Shown: piece after piece, positions 46,801 through 57,431 of the stretch
Layout of the letters: every line of letters begins with the position of its first letter
Position numbering within the stretch: the stretch's first letter is position 1
Assembly (NCBI GenBank): GCA_964017195.1
Contig: OZ024897.1
Span: 8,879,951-8,943,950 of the forward strand
DNA length: 64,000 nt
Reading direction: 5' to 3'
DNA from: Siderastrea radians
Lineage: Eukaryota; Cnidaria; Anthozoa; Scleractinia; Rhizangiidae
Position numbers and translations under genes: made by a program
Notes under the pieces: generated by a model
What the model was told of the DNA's origin: nothing
Seen by the model: the letters and a program-made list of their open reading frames with translations, nothing else
Database searches by the model: none

Positions 46801-48308
46801 AGGTTGTTGAAAAAAAGAAAAAGAAAGACTTGATTTCCAGCAAAGTCACCATGACATCAATTCGTAGTGACTCTTCAACTAATCTAAAGGAATCGCACAT
46901 TCGCTTACAAGCAATGATTACTGAGCAGCCATTGATCTTTCAGAGTACAGTGTACTCCAAAGATGAACTTCAACTACTGTGCAAAGGATATGGTCTTGCA
47001 TTTAAACGAAGTGAGTCTAAGGCTAGACTTTCAGAAAAGTTGACTACCAAAATCCAAGCTTCAGGTGATGTGCCCAATCCTGCTGCATTGAGGGATGCTA
47101 CACAGCCAGGAAGTTCAGGTAAGACGTCAATCCAGTTCAGAAATAAATTATTGAATGATCATTTTAGTCGGATGGGATTTGAGCTGCTTCGTTATAAAAT
47201 AATGGAAACAGTATTTGCATGAATTTGTGTTTTTCTGAAAGAGGGGTAAAACAATAAAAATAAAATAAAAAATAGAGGACATTTGGGATAACAATTATTT
47301 GGAAATGAGATAGTCGGGAGAAAAATTAATGGAAAGCAGAAGTGGAAAATGGAAAGAGTTTTGGGATATCGAACATAAAAAATGAGAGAATCCTGGAAGG
47401 TCAGTTTATTAATAAAAGTTCCTGAACAAAAAAAGTCTAAATAAATTGCAAATGCATTTATTACAATGTAATTATTATAAATATTGATACACGTGTATGG
47501 ATCCTCGAAACGTTATTTACACCCATCTTCTCTATGTCTAAGAATGAGACACCTTTTGATTTGTTTTACACAATGTACAGGGTGAAGTATATTAAACTCC
47601 CAAAAGATTCCCTGCCCAAATGAGTAAACTTTTCTTTCTTTGTTTGCCATGTGTTGACACTTCTTGTGCAGGTGCAGTGAGTCATCAGGAAGAAAATGCC
47701 AGAATCATCACTACAGAGGCCAGTGTCCAGAGAGAGAGCACAACATTGCAAGGTTGGTTTTGTTAGTGATGGAAACAACAGTTACTCTATTTATTGTACT
47801 ATTTACATGTATTAATTACATTTGGAAAAAAAATTTCAGTTGCAGTGAGTCAGCAGGTAGTGAACGAACCAGTTGCAAGCACGTCAAATATCCAGGGGAA
47901 CATAACATCTGACCCATTGCAAGGTACATGTTAGCATGTTAAAATAAACATTAATTAAAAAATAATGATATATATACTTCATGAACATCAACTCTTAAAA
48001 AGCCCTTAAAATTTACATTCTGTGAAAAATATTGCTCACATCATAAAATAATATAATCTTAAATGTGTCATTGTTTTTACTTAGCAGAGGCTGTGGTTGG
48101 CACTGAAGCTCCTTTACAGGCGGCACGATTATCTTCAGGAGCAAGTCATGAGCCTATAAGGAAACGGTTCAAGCCATCCAGAAATGAAGAGGAGATTCTT
48201 CGTGGAGATCAGCATGCCAATGAAGCAATGGCAAGAGCTTATGAAAGATCAGTTCAATTTAAGACCACTTTAAAGGCCATAATCACATGGCATGAAAAAC
48301 ACAATTGA
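43813..48308 (+). pseudogene. PIF1-like helicase, multi-exon, one frameshift
   Basis: Exons inferred: up to 43835 (first in-frame ATG 43813, frame open from about 43580), 44263-47118, 47672-47752, 47840-47923, 48085-48308. All four introns have GT/AG ends and keep phase. Walker A GGIAGCGKTYV (about 44338), Walker B LFIDEISML, GDFLKLPP and the motif VI-region AWAMTVHKAQGQTLE identify a superfamily 1B PIF1-type 5'-3' DNA helicase. A long C-terminal extension (KESHIRLQAMI, then short exons ending ITWHEKHN) is of unknown role. The frame changes near 46235-46245, so the reading is broken unless that is a sequencing error. Helicases of this type could aid transposon replication. Confidence 0.8.
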
Positions 48309-49069
48309 TTATCATGTCCTACATTGAGTAACATAGCACAATAATTAAGTTTTTTTGTGTAAGGGGTTTATAATGAAGTCCTTCAAAGTATTTGTAGAAA
48401 TGCACATTGAAGTTTAGTAAGAGCCAATGCCACCCGGAATGCTCTTAGCACTTTGTTTAATAAATTTATCCTGAAAATTAGTCGATCAGGGAACATGATG
48501 TCCTGAAACTTATACTGATTGAAGATCATGGAATCAAAGCATATAAGAGGTGAACCATTATACATGGTATACTTTAAAACATCTCATGAAAAATGCACCA
48601 GGGCAAGCAAAGTGTTGTTGGTGACATTGGCTCGTCATTACTGTTATTGACAACTTCATGCTGCTGAGAAGTGTTAATGACGTGTATAAATGTTAAGTTC
48701 TCAAGCTATATCTTTTGAATGTATCTTTAACGCTTTTTAGAGGTATTCCATAATGCAATCCAGAACAAGGGGAAATTTTCGTTAAGTCTTAATAACTCCA
48801 AAAATTGAAGTTTTTTACGTACTGGTACTACTGGTACCTGTAAGTATAATTTTCACTGACCCTGTGGTGAATATAGGCTCAACGTCTGCATTCCGAGATG
48901 AGTGCAGGCATGTTTTGATACACGTAAATCAGCCAATTGTTAATAAATAAATTTTAAAAATCTTTGTGTAAATACCCACAATCCCCCATAAGCCATGACA
49001 GGAAAAATGGAAGGCACCTCAACAATAGGACCTTGTTTCATGGCCTGGGATGCCCTTTTTGTTAGGACT
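48309..49069. other. Spacer between the convergent helicase and transposase genes
   Basis: AT-rich. It has no open frame with recognisable content and serves as the 3' regions of both genes. Confidence 0.5.
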
Positions 49070-49807
49070 CTACATCTTTTTAGACCTAAATGTTCCATTT
49101 TTAAAGAAACACAAATTCTCTACAGATCCAGTGTTACTGTTTGTTGTTGTAGTTGTCTGTCCAAGGACAATACTGTTCATGGTTGGGCCATATTGTGCAT
49201 AGGTTGGATTGGAATTCTGTCCATTGTGTCCACGTTCCTGGCAAAAGATGTTTTCCACTAAGTCACTGTTTGTTCGAAATGGCGATATGGTGGATCCAGG
49301 AAAATGCTCAAAGGCAATTCTACACACTTCACGAAAACCAATTATCATCGAAGAGAGATCAAATCGAAGTTTGTCGGACAAATTTAAGTCTCTTTGCTCT
49401 CTCGGCTTTACTTAATTCTGTATGTGCCTCAGCATCTTTCTCCCATCTGTTTAGATAATCAAGAACTTCGTGATTGGTAGCTAAGCGATGATCATCCAAA
49501 CTGCTTACAGGTCTTCGGTCATCAAAAATATTGACTATTTTGCTGGTCATGTCAATAAATTCTATTGTCTTGTCTAGATATGTAGCTTCATGGCCTTGTG
49601 TCTGTGAACAATTTTTCTTGTAAGCCTGACAGTGAGAATAAAAAATACATAGGTACAGTATCAGTATTATTTTTTGGTGTTGTTGCAAATGTCCATACTC
49701 TCCCGGGGGGGGTTGGCCTTGAACCCTCCCCCCCCTAGGAAATTTCAGTTTAGGTTCACTTGTACTCATATTTCCTAAAAAATTCTATCTTTTCAATAGA
49801 CCTTTTT

Positions 49808-49962
49808 CGTATTCTTGGTATTGGACTGGAACTAGCTTGCAAATTATGGAGGCTCATGCAGGTAATCTTTTCAAATGCAAATGACATGAAGCTGTTTTTA
49901 ATGATATTCCCCCGCATGAGCCTCCATTTGCAAGCTAGTTCCAGTCCAATACCGATAATACG
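49808..49962. repeat. Fold-back repeat in a transposase intron
   Basis: Arms of about 55 bp (CGTATT...GGTATTGGACTGGAACTAGC and complement, ending ATGAGCCTCC) with a ~45-bp loop, inside the last transposase intron. A non-autonomous MITE-like insertion. Confidence 0.7.
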
Positions 49963-52495
49963 AATATGGTGTATTCTGTCCATCTACTTGGAATTTCCAA
50001 TAATCCTCCTTGGGTATGGTGTTTGTGCTTCAGGTTATTATTGAGTTTTGTCCTAAATGAAACCCCTGTGGGATATTGTTCATGAAATTCCTGAAAATGA
50101 ACGAGATTCCTAAAGTGGGCACCAATTGTTATGTAGTTTTTAAAAATCTAATATGTACCTGTAGAAGGTATAACATTTTCTTTGAAAGAACTTCCTCGGC
50201 AAGATGATTCCTCATTCTACTTGCATAACCAAGACTGAAATGCTCCTCAGAGAGTCGTTCATGAATTTTCAATGAATTGGTACTCTGGTCCCATTTGTAA
50301 GCTTGGTACAGATGTTTCCACTGGATCGTCTTGTCACCAAATGACAGTAGTCGTACTCCCCCAGGTCGACTCTTCTCGAGATTGTTTCGCAGCTTCTTAA
50401 TGTTGTGCTAATTTAGAGAAAACATTCATATTATTTGGCTAATTAATTTAAAAATTATGTATTGTTTGTTTTGCACTTTGAAATTATGGCCTGTTATTGG
50501 TTATTTTGATCTGATGGGCAGAGTCCACTGGCTGCAATACTTTATCTTTAATTGTCATTATCAGTAATTTATTGATGATTTAATTTGAATAAAAATCCAG
50601 TGCAAATGTTAAAACTTAATAAACTATTCCTACAATTGTGCATTTCATTAATGTTATGGTCACTTAGTAACTGCACTTTTTAATGTTACAAGAAATGATT
50701 ATTACTGGTTTCTACATTGTATAATTATTTTGAAATTATTTATTTGCTTTTTACCAAAAAATGGGACATTGATTATTGCAAGAATTGACTCAGGATTACG
50801 ATTCTTAAACCCCACCCCCCCCCCCCTACCTTCCCTTCCCCTGAAAAATAACAGGGCCTCTTGGAAAGATTTAGAAAAAAATTATGGTAAACTTACAGAA
50901 GGATCAAGTAGAAACACCATTGGCTTTCTTGTGTAAGGATTGATTGTAGTGAACTTCTCCTTGACAGGGTCTTTCCCTTTAAAATGCATTTTGATGAAGC
51001 TTCTGTTTGCTTCTCCACCATCACAGCAACAAAAGTTAGTCTGGAAACCATATCGCCTTAGCCAGCCCACTGCTTTCCAAAATTGAGTATATAATGTAGA
51101 TGGATCAACTTCTGTGGTGGGAAAGTGTGCAAATGGGAAGCGAAAACCATTGTTTCCCAGGAACACAAATTGGAGGACATGTGTAGCTACCTCAATGGTC
51201 TCTTTTCCTAAAAAAAATAAATTAAAGTGAAATAAATAATTAAGTACTTTTGTTGTAGCAAGTAACCGGGCATTGTGTTAAGTTACCCACCTTTGATTAC
51301 ATTTACTTATTAGTAAATAGGTGGTCTATTTCCTATCTTTCTTTTTTGTCTCTATAATTTATTACATTAAGAATAAAACTCAGTGTTAGTGAAGAATGAC
51401 ATTTTGAATGCTCTTTTTATACATATTTATTTATTAAATTATTTATTTGTTTGTAATGAACAGGTAAAGTACTTTAAATACTAACCTGTCATAATTCTTT
51501 GCATGCAATAATTATTGTAGTCCTCCCCCAAAGAAACAAGCCCAATTAGTTTCCATACTCCATTCACTGATTTCATCTGCAGTTCCTCCTATTTAACAAC
51601 AAATACAAAAAAAATGGCTTTAGGTGTTTAATCAGTTGTAAAGTGTTCTAGCCAATGGTCAATTCAATAAACCTTTAGCAATTGTAATTTACAAGTGCAG
51701 CTTTTGTTTGTTAAATTGAAAACAATAGCTGTATTGTAAATTTCACTTCTAAGAGTTTCTTTGAATTGATATCAAAAAATGAAATAAAATGTTTATACAA
51801 GTGGGTAAATGTTGCCTAGTGGGAGGGTGCTGAACCCAGAATCCAGAGGTCCCAGCTTTCAATCCCCCTCCCTGGCACTAGATGGATTTGTCTTTGGTGG
51901 CCCCAAATTCAACTCCTCCACACTTTGTTAATAGCCAACTGGTCAGCCTCCTACCAGGGAAAATTTAATTAAGCTTCTGTTGATTTATGATATCTGTTTC
52001 CTTATTTACAGTGTTGCCAATTAGCAATTGCTAATACTCTGACACTTAAATAAAGTGATTTATTTTATTTTTATTTATACAAGTATACCTGTATAGCCAT
52101 TTCATCAAGAATGATTCCACCTTCCCTTCCTTCAAGGCCTATATTTCTTTTCTTTGCCTCTTGTGCCATCCATTTCCCCACAGATTCATTTAAGCCGGGG
52201 TTTTGAGAACAGGAGTTTTTGTAATTCTGGAGATGCCTACCAGAAGGAAGAACTAACATGCCACATTCTCGCAACTCTTTGTAGGCCTCTGGACTTCTGT
52301 TCCATGTTGATAAGCACATTCTAATTATCCTAAGGAGAGAGAAGATTACAATACCATAGGTCAAAGTTTATGGAGGATGAACAAAGAGAAAATAACTGTT
52401 TTGTTTTCTCCAATTGCCAATAAGTTGATAATGGTTCTTATCAACTCTCCCCTGATCTAAAACTTGCTCATTTCATTAATTTGTGTCGTCATTGT

Positions 52496-52498
<3 letters not shown>

Positions 52499-52533
<35 letters not shown>

Positions 52534-52534
52534 C
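52499..52534. repeat. (CAT)n microsatellite
   Basis: About twelve CAT units in a transposase intron. A second microsatellite, (ATCG)n, lies at 53760-53790 in the first intron. Confidence 0.9.
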
Positions 52535-54171
52535 TGCATTAATTGTTGCTGCTGTTGTTATTTGTTGTCCATACTTTATTATAAATATTGCTACTGTATT
52601 GTAGTTAAAAGCAATACATGGTTTAAGTTTAAACATACTTTGGATGCCATCTGTAGCCTCTGGGACTCTTGGCATGCAATGCCTTCTCTTGCTCTTCCCA
52701 AAATATCTTCATGTCCTCACTGACTGACCCTTTATTTATTCTTTGGAACATGTAAGAGAAATCTTTGTGGTCTTCTTCGTCAAAGTTCTTCATCTCTTGA
52801 TTTATTTTATCCCTTAAATAATTTTCCCTCCTCTCGGCATTTATTCGTCTTGTTCTTTCATGATTAAGTTTCTCTCTTAATTCATTTTCACTCATGTAAC
52901 TGTCCCTTTTTTTGGCTGGAGGTTGTGACTTTTCCATGTCTACTTCAGGGACCAAATTTGTATTACAGCTCTTCTTTAGCTTTACACAGTTCTCACAGTA
53001 GCGTCTAGTCGTTCGTTTGAAATCGTTCGGAAGTAACACCGAGCATTTCGTGGACCGATGTTGAAGCACTACTGTGTCATCTTCTCGACTGCACCATTCT
53101 TCAGTTCTTCCTGTCATGTTACCACAAACGTCCTTGGTTATCCTTTTGGAAGGAACTTGAAAGCCTTTACATAAAGTACACTTGTTCAAAATATCAAAAA
53201 GATAGCGAATGAGTTGCTGGCATGGATTTAAATTTTGAATTCCCAGTGTCTCTCTTGAAACCTTTTTGTTGTTTACATGAACTGTGAAATCCCAATTTTT
53301 TAAAATTTTAACTTCGTACAATACTCTGTTTCCATCGCACAAGTCCTGCGACCCGAGCTTAATCCATTCATGGAAGTCGTCAGTTGTACATACTAACTGC
53401 CACCCAAATTCCGAGATAACAATTGGTAAATTCTCCCATGTGATTGCATCTGCGGCTTGACTACTGCTATCAGTGGTGGGAATGGAACATGTGTTCTCGT
53501 TTCTTTCAACAGTTTGAATTTTAGACAGTGTATACGTCCATGTTCTTACTCCTTTAACTCGTCGCTGCACTCGTCTGATTTCAGGAAACACCTCCTTCAG
53601 AATCCTACCTACTTCAATCTCTTGCAGTAGATAATTTTCTTTCTCGGTGCAGTTATCAACGTAATCGTCAAAAATTTTCTTTCCTGGTAGAAAACTATCC
53701 CCAGAAATTTTGTAGTTGTGTAAAAGCCTGCAAAGGAAATTAAGCACACTTCACCAAACGATCGATTGATCGATCGATCGATCGATCGATGAAAATAAAT
53801 CGCAGAATAATGAATTTTTGACTTAGAAATATAACGTACCATTGCACGACTACAGATTTCTTTCCACGATCTTCCGCTTTATATTTTTTTCGCTGCGGAA
53901 GATTTTCCCCACTGGAGAAAACGCGTTTCATTTCAAATCTCCCTCCAAGCTCTTGAAATCAGCTGTTGTTTTGAACTTCGGATTAGTAACGGTTGGCTGA
54001 ACTTCCGAACATAGTACGTCACTTCCGTCACCAGTATGTCGCGGTTCACATCCGACGAGTCACGTGGTACTATGTTTCATCCCTTGTTATTTTTTCTTCT
54101 CGGCACTTCGTGCCTCGTTCGGAAAGCTTCGCTTTCCCATACGTTGGACTTCGTCCAACGGAATACACGGT

Positions 54172-54351
54172 CCCAGCAAGCAGCGGTCGACGCTATTCAA
54201 GTAATGGCGGTTCGGTTCGATCGATCGCAAATGAATGCTTATATTTGGTTTGCAAATGAGGTTTTAACAACGCTAATAAACACAAGAATGCAATGTTAAG
54301 AGGTAAGACGTTTTTATTGATATTTCTACTACAATTCCTCTGCTCCCTGTG
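54172..54351 (-). repeat. Right terminal inverted repeat of the P-like element
   Basis: Complement of 42833-43012; ends ...GCTCCCTGTG at 54351, followed by GAGTATG (54352-54358). Confidence 0.9.
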
Positions 54352-54530
54352 GAGTATGTAGACCATTTACAAGGACTTTCAACGCGTCAAATTCACCCTA
54401 GCGTTGCGATGTGCATGGTTTTAAGATTCGGCACAAAATGAAGGATATGTTTAGATTTTTTGCGGCCCTTGAAAACAAGAACATAATCTGACTGAAAGCT
54501 TACAAAATAAATGAGTCTTCAAAAATATTG

Positions 54531-54536
54531 AAGGTC
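54531..54536. other. Unoccupied counterpart of the Polinton target site
   Basis: AAAAATATTGAAGGTCCCAAGCGCACCC here has one AAGGTC, while the Polinton's flanks read ...AATATTGAAGGTC | element | AAGGTCCCAAGCGCACCC. The flanking parallels extend for hundreds of bases on either side. Confidence 0.9.
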
Positions 54537-56648
54537 CCAAGCGCACCCTTCTTCCCTCCTATGTGTGCGCGTTGCTGATGCGTTTTCTGTTTCAATCGAC
54601 CACAACTTCAAGGCCTTGTTGGCATCTATACTACCGTGCATTTCAAGCCGTTTCAATAAATTGAGATCATGTTTGGACAATGAAAGTTGCTTTCACTTCA
54701 GCGAGGGCAAACTTCCCGCTTGATCAAAATTGAGCTTATATGATCCCCCCTCAACGACCTTTTTCGTCTTCAAAAGCGGCTGCCATACTTCAATTCGAAC
54801 CAGTTCTCTTTGCTTTAGTGCGGCTCATCTGATTCCCGAATAATTTTTCTTCCCCTTCGTGGAACTTATGATCTTCAAGTTACCGAAGTTATCATACGTC
54901 ATACAGCACAGGATCCGACCTTAGATTCTAAACTTGAAAATATCTTTCAAAGCCTTTCATCCGCCAGTTCCACACGTACTTCGACATTTTAGAGACTTTG
55001 GCACATCGGGATAGTCAAAACGAACAGTTAAAAGTAAGAAGTAAGAAATCACTTACCGATCAGCGATTATATTTCCTCCTGCGTTCTTGTGAAGAACTTC
55101 TTGCCTTCGGTTTCGTCTGCAAACCTTGTGGCCGGGGTCTAAAGTTCGGTCTGCGATCTGAAGTTCAGAGAAGACCTCACACGATTGCTATGGTTCCGAA
55201 TTTTGCTTCCGTTTTCTTTGTCGCACTTGATTGGTCCCGAATTTCGCTTTATTTTGCTTACTTACATTTGATTGGTCCCGAACGTCGTCACATCCCGCTT
55301 CCATTCCAACTATGGCTCACGATAATATATCGACTTGGTTGCCTTGGTTATATGTCCAAACTAGAACAACTCTTTCGTGAAATCCGTTCATCTGACGGAA
55401 TAGGAATTTCGAAAATTCTAAAGAATTTAGAAATCCAAGAAGGTGGATCCAAAATGCCCCACCCCCGAAACCAAGTAGTTTGGCAACCTTCCACGAGGAC
55501 ATAGGTCCCAAAGGTCCACATTTTGATACTGAATGTCCAGATAAGGAGTATAGTCGGTTAAACTGAGGGATACTAGTAAATCTTTAAAACTTAACAGTTG
55601 TGGTTAAAAAAATCTAAGAAGGTGGATCCAAAATACACCCCCACCTCCAGAAACCAAGCAGTTTGGCTACCTTCCGTGAGGACGGAAGGTGGATTTGGGT
55701 GGACTCAGGAATTACCAAAGGGAGGAAAAGAAAAACAGACGTGGAAAAAACACTGTTTCCTTGCGAAGCGGATGGTTTTTGTGCGCTTGTTCCACACTGA
55801 AGGTGTCATAAAATCAAGAAGTCAGCAACTCGATTCACGCATGCACGCATGCTCCAGAGTTCCTGTGAAAATACGATATGTCGTTTTTTTTAAAATTTAC
55901 TTGCTGGATGTTTGATATATTGATTCGAACACACCGTCTTTTGTGTAAAACCAGTTATTCACATCAATATTCTTGGTTGAATATTAAGTAGAAGGAGTTT
56001 ACTGTATAAAAGTAGAGTTACATGAAATACTCTCTTGACTTCTCATTCAGGTGCGTCAGTTTTATTGTAACCATTTACAAATACATACCAACCTTGTCTT
56101 GATTTGGTTGGCCTCAAATTGTAAAATCTGTTGCGCAAGCCTGGTTTGTTTTTGTTACTAAAATCTCTGCTAATCATGCAAATGCCCCAAGAAAGGCTTT
56201 ATCACAAAAGAAGAGAAAAAACAGTTTTGATCGTTAATACAGTTGCAACTTGAATCAAAAGTGTTAAAACCACAATTCATAAAATTGTCTATGTCTACGA
56301 CATCATATTATGTATAAAATCGCTAATTATGTCCTTTTTTCAAAAAATAATAAAAATTGCTAGAAATCGTAAAAAGAGAAACGTAGAAATTACTAATTTA
56401 AATTGTAGTAAACTAAAGATAAAGCAAATTACAGCGATTATCTTCAAAGCAACCTAAAAAAAGTAACCCTAAGGTAAACCAGATTACAATGATTATATTC
56501 ATTTACGCTGAGAAGCAGTATGTCGAGTTACGAAATAGTTATATGCTACTCGGATTGTTACTAATTACAACTGAGCTAGTATTATTGAGTCTAATGATAA
56601 AATAACTACAAGGTGTGAGTAGTTGATAGTCTCTCATTACATTACTCA
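54537..56648. other. Host array unit 2/3 non-coding sequence
   Basis: Parallels 37891-39759. Contains a ~60-bp direct repeat (AAGAAGGTGGATCCAAAAT...CCACC..C..AAACCAAG) at 55438 and 55616. No supported gene. Confidence 0.55.
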
Positions 56649-57431
56649 TCACTCGAACATTACGGTGCGTACACCTCCCTTTACAACCGCAAAGCCACAA
56701 TCCTTGGCAAACAATTTGACTAAATGTTTCTTGGACTCTTCCTTAACGGCTGTTGTAGCAGCTTTCTGAGTTAACTTAAACCCAACCCTTGTAGCAATCG
56801 ACCCTTTCAGAAATTCGTCTGCGCCTTGTGTTAGAACCTCTTCTAGGACATCAGCTGAAACCGTTTTCACACTTCCGCCGGCATTAGAAATGAACGCAAA
56901 TATAACTTTACCTCCCATTCTTTTAATCGTCAACTTGGTACCTTGCTGCCACACGTCTTCAACTGTTTCAGTAATAACCCCTCTTGCGATTTCCTTTGCA
57001 ACTTTCTCTCCCACCTTTTTGGTTGCAGCTTTGCCAGCAGACTCCGCGGCCACCCTCGCAACTCTAACAGCGGCGTCTTTTCCTCCTTCTACCGCTCCTG
57101 TTGCCAGTTTTTTGGAAAGCTCTTGACCAACTTTTTTGGTTGCTTCCTTTTCAGCCTTCTTTGCCGTTTCTTTTGCAGTCTGGACAACAGCTTTCTTTGC
57201 ACTTCCTTTCATTGCTTCCTTCGCACTGCTAGACATGCCAAATGTAACAACGTCTACAACACCCCAGCATGTGTTTATTGCGCCACCAACTATATCACCA
57301 TGGTAGAAATCATACGCCGCTTCGCTGAAATCTACGGCGGAACCAAACCCAGGAGCTACGGTATTGACTGCCATTTTTGCTCCAAACTTTGCTGCAAGCT
57401 TCCCCGCCCACCATAACCAAGATTCTGCCAT
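56649..57431 (-). CDS. Array protein, copy 3 (260 aa), unrecognised family
   Basis: Start at ATG 57431 (MAESWLWWAGKLAA), matching the start of copy 2; the frame is open further upstream. Same length as copy 2, with replacements spread along the protein and no stops. Both share the PGFGSAVDF-type glycine segment, the FYHGDIVGG motif and the lysine/alanine helix. Maintained frame in diverged copies suggests selection. Function unknown. Confidence 0.68.
   Translation of the reverse strand: MAESWLWWAGKLAAKFGAKMAVNTVAPGFGSAVDFSEAAYDFYHGDIVGGAINTCWGVVDVVTFGMSSSAKEAMKGSAKKAVVQTAKETAKKAEKEATKKVGQELSKKLATGAVEGGKDAAVRVARVAAESAGKAATKKVGEKVAKEIARGVITETVEDVWQQGTKLTIKRMGGKVIFAFISNAGGSVKTVSADVLEEVLTQGADEFLKGSIATRVGFKLTQKAATTAVKEESKKHLVKLFAKDCGFAVVKGGVRTVMFE

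Larger units (their letters stand above)
49070..53931 (-). pseudogene. P-element-like transposase, seven exons, one frameshift
   Basis: Exons inferred on the minus strand: 53931-53840, 53727-52639, 52329-52089, 51588-51486, 51208-50897, 50407-50159 and 49625-49070. All junctions have GT/AG and matching phases. A cysteine cluster (YCENCVKLKKSC and neighbours) precedes RGYRWHPK. The RNase H-like core shows GIILDEMAIQ (first acidic residues), CCCDGGEANRSF, and DPSHNIKKLRNN spanning an exon junction, features of P-type transposases. The C-terminus keeps SPFRTNSDLVENIFCQ. A single frameshift lies near 49385-49395 in the last exon. No N-terminal THAP domain is evident. It would catalyse cut-and-paste transposition. 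Confidence 0.78.
42833..54351. mobile_element. P-element-like DNA transposon with PIF1 helicase, 11,519 bp
   Basis: 180-bp terminal inverted repeats (CACAGGGAGCAGAGG... at 42833-43012, complement at 54172-54351), a short direct target duplication, and an uninterrupted counterpart at 15409-15440. Inside are two convergent multi-exon genes: a PIF1-like helicase (plus) and a P-type RNase H-fold transposase (minus). A further inverted similarity (ACATACTGGTGACGGAA) lies at 43270-43292 and 54018-54040. Each main ORF has one frameshift, so this copy is probably recently inactivated, or the assembly has small errors. Confidence 0.85.
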
